A stretch of DNA of 7,956 nt. Source: 2-01-FULL-45-10 sp964450115. Lineage in GTDB: Bacteria > Omnitrophota > Gorgyraeia > 2-01-FULL-45-10. Of this stretch, positions 5,936-7,956 are shown piece after piece. How positions within the stretch are numbered: position 1 is the first letter of the stretch; the number at the start of each line of letters is the position of its first letter. The stretch is from NCBI GenBank assembly GCA_964450115.1, contig CAYVCD010000065.1, positions 1 through 7,956 on the forward strand. Reading direction: 5' to 3'. The notes beneath the pieces are model-generated. The model ran no database searches, was not told where the DNA came from, and worked only from the letters and a program-made list of their open reading frames with translations. Both the position numbers and the translations under genes were made by a program.

Positions 5936-6733
5936 CTATACTGCCCTCTTTACGCATGTCATCTTTCTCTTTAAGAATCGTTCGCTCATACGTATAAAAG
6001 GACCCGGTTCATCGCTGACAAAAAATTTATGCTTCTTCGCTCCCGGGGCCTTATTCAATAGTCCGCTCGCGTCGAGTATGGCCCTTGCCTCTTTCGCGAC
6101 TTCTCTGGCAGAGTCGATAAGCAAGACTTCGCTGCCCATAAACTTTTTTATGACATCTTTCAAAAGCGGATAATGCGTGCATCCGAGTATCAGCGTATCT
6201 ACGCCCTTGGCCTTCAACCCTTTTAAATATATCGAAGCCACTTCGTATGTGACCTTCTCTTTTGTCCACCCCTCTTCTACGAGAGGAACAAATAATGGGC
6301 AGCTCTGACTGTAGACAGCGATCTTACGGCTTATATTCTTCACAGCCTTCTCGTAAGCGCCCGAAACGATGGTGGCGTTGGTTCCCACTACGCCTATCCT
6401 GTTATTCCTGGTGGAATTTACGGCGTTCCTGGCACCGGGCGCAATAACCCCTATGATCGGTACCCTGAAACAGCGTTTTAAAAAGTCGAGGCTTAATGAA
6501 GATGCCGTATTACACGCGACCAGGACGAGTTTCACGTTATGCTTCATCAGGAATTCCACATTCTCCACCGAGAACCTCGTGATCGTCTCCTTCGATTTTG
6601 TCCCGTACGGAACGCGCGCCGTATCTCCGAAATAGACTATCTCTTCCCTCGGCAGGGCCTTCTCTACCTCGCTAAATACGGTAAGCCCGCCCACCCCGGA
6701 ATCGAATATACCTATAGGTCTTTGATCGCTCAC
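5936..6733 (-). CDS. murI: Glutamate racemase
   Basis: This cytosolic, cofactor-independent racemase makes D-glutamate for peptidoglycan stem peptides. The 265 residues are typical. The N-terminal IGIFDSGVGGLTV carries the conserved D11, and FGDTARVPYG follows at 35-44. The two catalytic cysteines are C74 (VACNTAS) and C185 (LGCTHYP, with H187). The start is a GTG that overlaps the amidase stop (GTGA), with AAGGA 8 nt upstream. Its place directly after a cell-wall amidase fits a wall-related role. No alternative start is better: the conserved IGIFDSG motif begins seven residues in. Confidence 0.98.
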   Translation of the reverse strand: MSDQRPIGIFDSGVGGLTVFSEVEKALPREEIVYFGDTARVPYGTKSKETITRFSVENVEFLMKHNVKLVLVACNTASSLSLDFLKRCFRVPIIGVIAPGARNAVNSTRNNRIGVVGTNATIVSGAYEKAVKNISRKIAVYSQSCPLFVPLVEEGWTKEKVTYEVASIYLKGLKAKGVDTLILGCTHYPLLKDVIKKFMGSEVLLIDSAREVAKEARAILDASGLLNKAPGAKKHKFFVSDEPGPFIRMSERFLKRKMTCVKRAV

Positions 6734-7860
6734 AGCGTAAATCCTTCTGTCTTTTCGTACTTATTCTTATACGACAATATACCTTTTGCTATGACATCCG
6801 CCATCCTGTCGATGTAATTGTCGTCTTTCAGTTTCAATTCTTCAAATTTATTGCTTAAGTACCCTACTTCTACAAGCACTGACGGGATCCTCGTGAACTT
6901 GATCACATAGAACCGCGCCGTCTTAACTCCCCTATTACGCGTGACAAGACTGTTATCGACTGCGCTGCATATATTGCCGGCCAGCTCGGCCGACTCACGC
7001 CTGTTCTCGGTAAGCTTCATATCCCAGAGGGTCTTATCGAGACTGCTCGAATGCTCAACGACCGTTCCCTCGTCTGTATTTAACGTCGCGTTCTCAAAAG
7101 CTTCCAGCGCCCGGGCGTTATCGTTTGTGGCCTCCGATAGGTAATAGCATTCAAAGCCATTCATCGACCTGGAGCGCGAGGCATTTATATGAATGCTTAC
7201 AAAAAGGTCAGCGCCGCTTGAATTGGCTATCTTTGCCCTGTTCGGGAGAGAGATGAATTCATCTGAATCCCTGGTCATTATAACTCTGATGCCGTTATCT
7301 TCGAGTATCCTCTTAAGCTTCCTGGCTACGGATAGAGTAAGGTCTCTCTCTTTGATCCCAAGACGCCTGCCTATGGCGCCCGGATCCTTGCCGCCGTGGC
7401 CCGCGTCTATGACTATCGATTTTATGGAATACTTTCCGGGCGCACGGATCTCGGGCTCCTTCTCAAAGACTTTTTCAGTTGAAGGACGAGCTTCGACTAT
7501 AAGGCCTAGGTCATTCTTTACAAAGGTCACGGGAACATATACGGCTCCATTGGTGAATACCACAGGCGAGCCTAATTTTTTCTCCTCACCATTGACCAGG
7601 ATCCTGTCGCTGCCGGCTCTCAAGACGATCTTGCCGTTCTTGGTTATGACCGCGGTCCTTATGAAACTGTCCCACTTCCATTCGATGCCGTATGTGGCGC
7701 AGAGCTTTATCAACGGAACGTATTGGATGCCGTCATAGACCCTTATGTCCGTATTTAAAGACGGGTCTAGCTTCAGATACGGCCCCTGAGATGCGCATCC
7801 CGCTATCAATAGCGCCGCCATGAACACAACTATCGCTTTGTATTTAGTATATGATCTCAT
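6730..7860 (-). CDS. Lipoprotein N-acetylmuramoyl-L-alanine amidase (Amidase_3) with a copper-amine-oxidase-N-like domain
   Basis: A zinc amidase that cleaves the bond between N-acetylmuramate and L-alanine in peptidoglycan, probably at cell division. The protein has 376 residues. Residues 1-22 are a lipoprotein signal: a basic start, a hydrophobic core and lipobox IAGC with C22. The residue after the cysteine is Ala, not Asp, which would fit outer-membrane sorting in a Gram-negative cell. Residues about 40-125 resemble two copies of the copper-amine-oxidase N-terminal-like repeat (YVPLIKLCATYGIEW and VYVPVTFVKNDLG), a likely wall-binding or scaffold domain. The catalytic domain (146-369) shows the zinc ligands H155 (DAGHGG), E171 (KERDL) and H224 (SIHINAS) and the catalytic E331 (VEVGYLSN). 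About 107 residues lie between H224 and E331, including an extra helical stretch like the regulated division amidases (AmiB/AmiC). The ATG is 7 nt after the tmRNA CCA, with no visible ribosome site. Confidence 0.95.
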   Translation of the reverse strand: MRSYTKYKAIVVFMAALLIAGCASQGPYLKLDPSLNTDIRVYDGIQYVPLIKLCATYGIEWKWDSFIRTAVITKNGKIVLRAGSDRILVNGEEKKLGSPVVFTNGAVYVPVTFVKNDLGLIVEARPSTEKVFEKEPEIRAPGKYSIKSIVIDAGHGGKDPGAIGRRLGIKERDLTLSVARKLKRILEDNGIRVIMTRDSDEFISLPNRAKIANSSGADLFVSIHINASRSRSMNGFECYYLSEATNDNARALEAFENATLNTDEGTVVEHSSSLDKTLWDMKLTENRRESAELAGNICSAVDNSLVTRNRGVKTARFYVIKFTRIPSVLVEVGYLSNKFEELKLKDDNYIDRMADVIAKGILSYKNKYEKTEGFTL

Positions 7861-7867
7861 AAAAAAA

Positions 7868-7956
7868 TGGTGGAGGTGGCGGGATTCGAACCCGCGTGCC
7901 TAAATATCAGATCAAAAGCCTCTACATGTTTATTCTGCTCTTTAATCTCCCCGCCG
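7868..7956 (-). ncRNA. ssrA: tmRNA (ssrA), 3' portion, cut by the window end
   Basis: The minus strand ends in a tRNA-like 3' domain: CAUGUAGAGGC, a T-arm GCGGG-UUCGAAU-CCCGC, acceptor strand CACCUCC, discriminator A and an encoded CCA (7870-7868). The GUAGA followed by an unpaired stretch leading to the T-arm, without a normal anticodon arm, is the tmRNA pattern and resembles the 3' end of the E. coli RNA. The GC-rich start of the visible part (CGGCGGGGAG) is probably the 3' side of the last pseudoknot. The 5' half and the tag-peptide frame are outside the window. tmRNA rescues stalled ribosomes by tagging the unfinished peptide. Confidence 0.9.

Noticed and set aside
7193..7738. Long plus-strand open frame (181 codons) opposite the amidase gene
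   Set aside because: It is the antisense shadow of a well-supported amidase; its translation shows no recognisable domain. The other plus-strand frames in the window are rejected for the same reason.
7861..7867. T7 run after the tmRNA as a rho-independent terminator
   Set aside because: The nearest GC hairpin (the T-arm) is separated from the T run by about 11 nt of acceptor and CCA, so the geometry is wrong, and the run is followed at once by a start codon.
1..7956. CRISPR array, insertion sequence or prophage genes
   Set aside because: No regularly spaced direct repeats, transposase motifs or terminal inverted repeats were seen by eye.

Overview
The window is a compact, one-strand stretch of bacterial chromosome. 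Every supported gene lies on the minus strand, so it reads from position 7956 down to 1. Its genes are for cell-wall work, 7-deazaguanine (queuosine precursor) synthesis, a two-subunit fumarase and RNA or nucleotide housekeeping, flanked by tmRNA and tRNA genes. A lipoprotein signal on a peptidoglycan amidase fits a bacterium, probably with a Gram-negative type envelope. The gene style resembles uncultured lineages such as Omnitrophota, but that is a weak inference from memory; nothing here fixes the taxon.

Layout in transcription order: the 3' part of tmRNA (ssrA, cut by the window end); a lipoprotein N-acetylmuramoyl-L-alanine amidase beginning only 7 nt after the tmRNA CCA; murI; queD, queC, queE and queF; the alpha and beta subunits of a class I fumarase; rph; rdgB; tRNA-Pro(UGG); a small AT-rich gene for a putative HTH/LAGLIDADG-like protein; and a tRNA-Arg(UCU) gene split by a group I intron and cut by the window start. 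The nine junctions from the amidase to rdgB are overlaps or short gaps (four are exact ATGA overlaps), so these ten genes look like one translationally coupled operon.

The four que genes turn a GTP-derived pterin precursor into preQ1: QueD makes 6-carboxytetrahydropterin, QueE makes 7-carboxy-7-deazaguanine, QueC makes preQ0 and QueF reduces it to preQ1. The GTP cyclohydrolase (FolE) and the later tgt, queA and queG/queH steps are not in the window. The fumarase pair sits inside the same chain of overlaps, between queF and rph, with no obvious pathway link. rph (tRNA 3' trimming) and rdgB (noncanonical nucleotide clean-up) are a common pair just before the tRNA genes.

The most interesting region is the low-coordinate end. 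The first 349 bases, which have no protein gene, hold a tRNA-Arg whose anticodon loop is interrupted by a 289-nt group I intron with recognisable P1 to P9 helices, a U.G pair at the 5' splice site and a terminal G. Nine bases upstream of this split tRNA lies the HTH/LAGLIDADG-like gene, clearly richer in A+T than its neighbours. The intron carries no ORF, so the neighbouring gene is a candidate free-standing homing partner.
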